DNA of 6,310 nucleotides. Source: Paracoccaceae bacterium. Its GTDB lineage: Bacteria > Pseudomonadota > Alphaproteobacteria > Rhodobacterales > Rhodobacteraceae. The notes beneath the pieces were generated by a model that worked only from the letters and a program-made list of their open reading frames with translations, had not been told where the DNA came from and did not search any database. Both the position numbers and the translations under genes were made by a program. Within the stretch, counting starts at the first letter, position 1, and the number at the start of each line of letters is the position of its first letter. Shown piece by piece: positions 5,583 through 6,310 of this stretch. The stretch is taken from positions 1 to 6,310 of the forward strand of contig JALVEX010000448.1 of the NCBI GenBank assembly GCA_027030435.1, written 5' to 3'.

Positions 5583-6310
5583 ATGAGCAGCAGTAACCAC
5601 TTGAAATTGCAGACAGTTCTTGCAGCAACCTTCCTCCTCTTCGCCGCGCTCACGGCCTGGCCCGGCGTGCTGATGATCGATGGCCACGAGGGCGATACGC
5701 TCCATATGATGGATATCCTGCTCAGGATGGATGCCGGCGCCCTGCCGCACAGGGATTTCATGACCCCGATCGGCATCCTCGCCTTCGCACCGATCAATCT
5801 GGTGATGAAGCTCGGCCCCGATATCGGCCAGGCTTTCATCCTCGGCAGCATCCTGGTGAGCCTCCTGACCCTGCCGATGCTGTGGCGCGCGCTTTCAAGC
5901 CGTCTCGGGAGCGGCGCCATGGCGATGCTCACAGGGTTTTACGTCATCGTGCTGGGAATGGCGCTCGTGCATGGCGGCAGCACCCCGACGATCGGCGTTT
6001 CCATGTATTACAACCGATGGGCCTGGGCACTTGCCTATGTGGCCATCCTGCTGGCCGTCCTGCCCCCGCTGCCCGGGCAGACGCGGCCACGGCCGCTCCT
6101 CGACGGCGTGTTGATCGGCCTTTGCCTCGCCTTCCTTGCGCTTCTGAAAATCACCTATTTCATCGCCTTCGCCCCGGCGCTCGCGGTGGTGCTGATCCTT
6201 CATAGGGCCTGGCGCATGATGGCGGCGGCGGCTGTCGCGGGGCTTGCCGTCGCGGCGATTGTCACGCTGCTCGCGGGAGTCGATTTCTGGCTGGCCTACA
6301 TGGCGGATCT
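5583..6310 (+). CDS. Putative GT-C-fold polytopic glycosyltransferase-like membrane protein (partial, 3' end beyond window)
   Basis: The frame is open from ATG to the window edge, giving 242 codons without a stop, so the C-terminus is missing. One N-terminal helix (about 10-31) is followed by an acidic, presumably periplasmic loop with D-G-H-E-G-D at 33-38 and P-H-R-D-F at 55-59, then T-P-I-G and at least six further hydrophobic segments (about 61-77, 83-100, 108-130, 145-163, 170-205, 210-232). Acidic residues in the first outer loop after helix 1, plus a G-x-x-P-x-x-D-F pattern, are typical of GT-C transferases that use polyprenyl-phosphate sugars; the protein is otherwise not recognised. 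If so, it could transfer the pentose made by the DprE1/DprE2-like pair (inference, since it is not in that operon). The start is fixed: an in-frame TAA lies at 5565-5567 and GAGAGGG (5573-5579) precedes the ATG. Alternative: an unrelated polytopic protein. Confidence 0.7.
   Translation, partial: MSSSNHLKLQTVLAATFLLFAALTAWPGVLMIDGHEGDTLHMMDILLRMDAGALPHRDFMTPIGILAFAPINLVMKLGPDIGQAFILGSILVSLLTLPMLWRALSSRLGSGAMAMLTGFYVIVLGMALVHGGSTPTIGVSMYYNRWAWALAYVAILLAVLPPLPGQTRPRPLLDGVLIGLCLAFLALLKITYFIAFAPALAVVLILHRAWRMMAAAAVAGLAVAAIVTLLAGVDFWLAYMAD

Overview
The window is GC-rich DNA with compact, overlapping genes and strongly G/C-ending codons. The gene families and style fit an alphaproteobacterium, most likely a Rhodobacterales-type organism; this is inferred from composition and protein style only, with no rRNA or marker gene present. 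Coding density is high, and no tRNA, rRNA, insertion sequence or CRISPR array is visible.

Left part (1-3147, plus strand): a three-gene operon whose members overlap by 17 and 4 bases. It encodes a polytopic membrane protein of the flippase-like LPG_synthase_TM/UPF0104 family, then an FAD-dependent oxidase closely resembling mycobacterial DprE1, then a short-chain dehydrogenase closely resembling DprE2. In mycobacteria DprE1 and DprE2 together epimerise polyprenyl-phosphoryl ribose to polyprenyl-phosphoryl D-arabinose, the lipid-linked donor of D-arabinofuranose. The pair therefore predicts lipid-linked D-arabinose (or a related pentose) donor synthesis in a Gram-negative. The membrane protein is a candidate for moving the product across the inner membrane. 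A candidate promoter lies at 15-43.

Middle part (3148-4103): a 171-base intergenic stretch holding a palindrome and weak promoter-like boxes, then a membrane-anchored LytTR transcription regulator with four N-terminal helices. It ends at a short GC-rich hairpin shared with the convergent gene on its right.

Right part (4104-6310): a minus-strand gene for a two-part protein, a winged-helix-like N-terminus fused to a MoxR-like AAA+ ATPase. A 129-base divergent promoter region with a tandem AATGTGCG repeat follows. Last comes the start of a plus-strand polytopic membrane protein resembling GT-C-fold glycosyltransferases, cut off by the window edge.

Taken together, the window resembles a rearranged Gram-negative counterpart of the mycobacterial dprE1-dprE2-arabinosyltransferase neighbourhood: putative lipid carrier transporter, epimerase pair, and nearby a candidate GT-C transferase, with a regulator and an ATPase of unknown target in between. 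The oxidase has alanine where mycobacterial DprE1 has the cysteine attacked by benzothiazinones. The biosynthetic assignment of the pair is strong; the glycan product, the transporter role and the involvement of the right-hand genes are inference.
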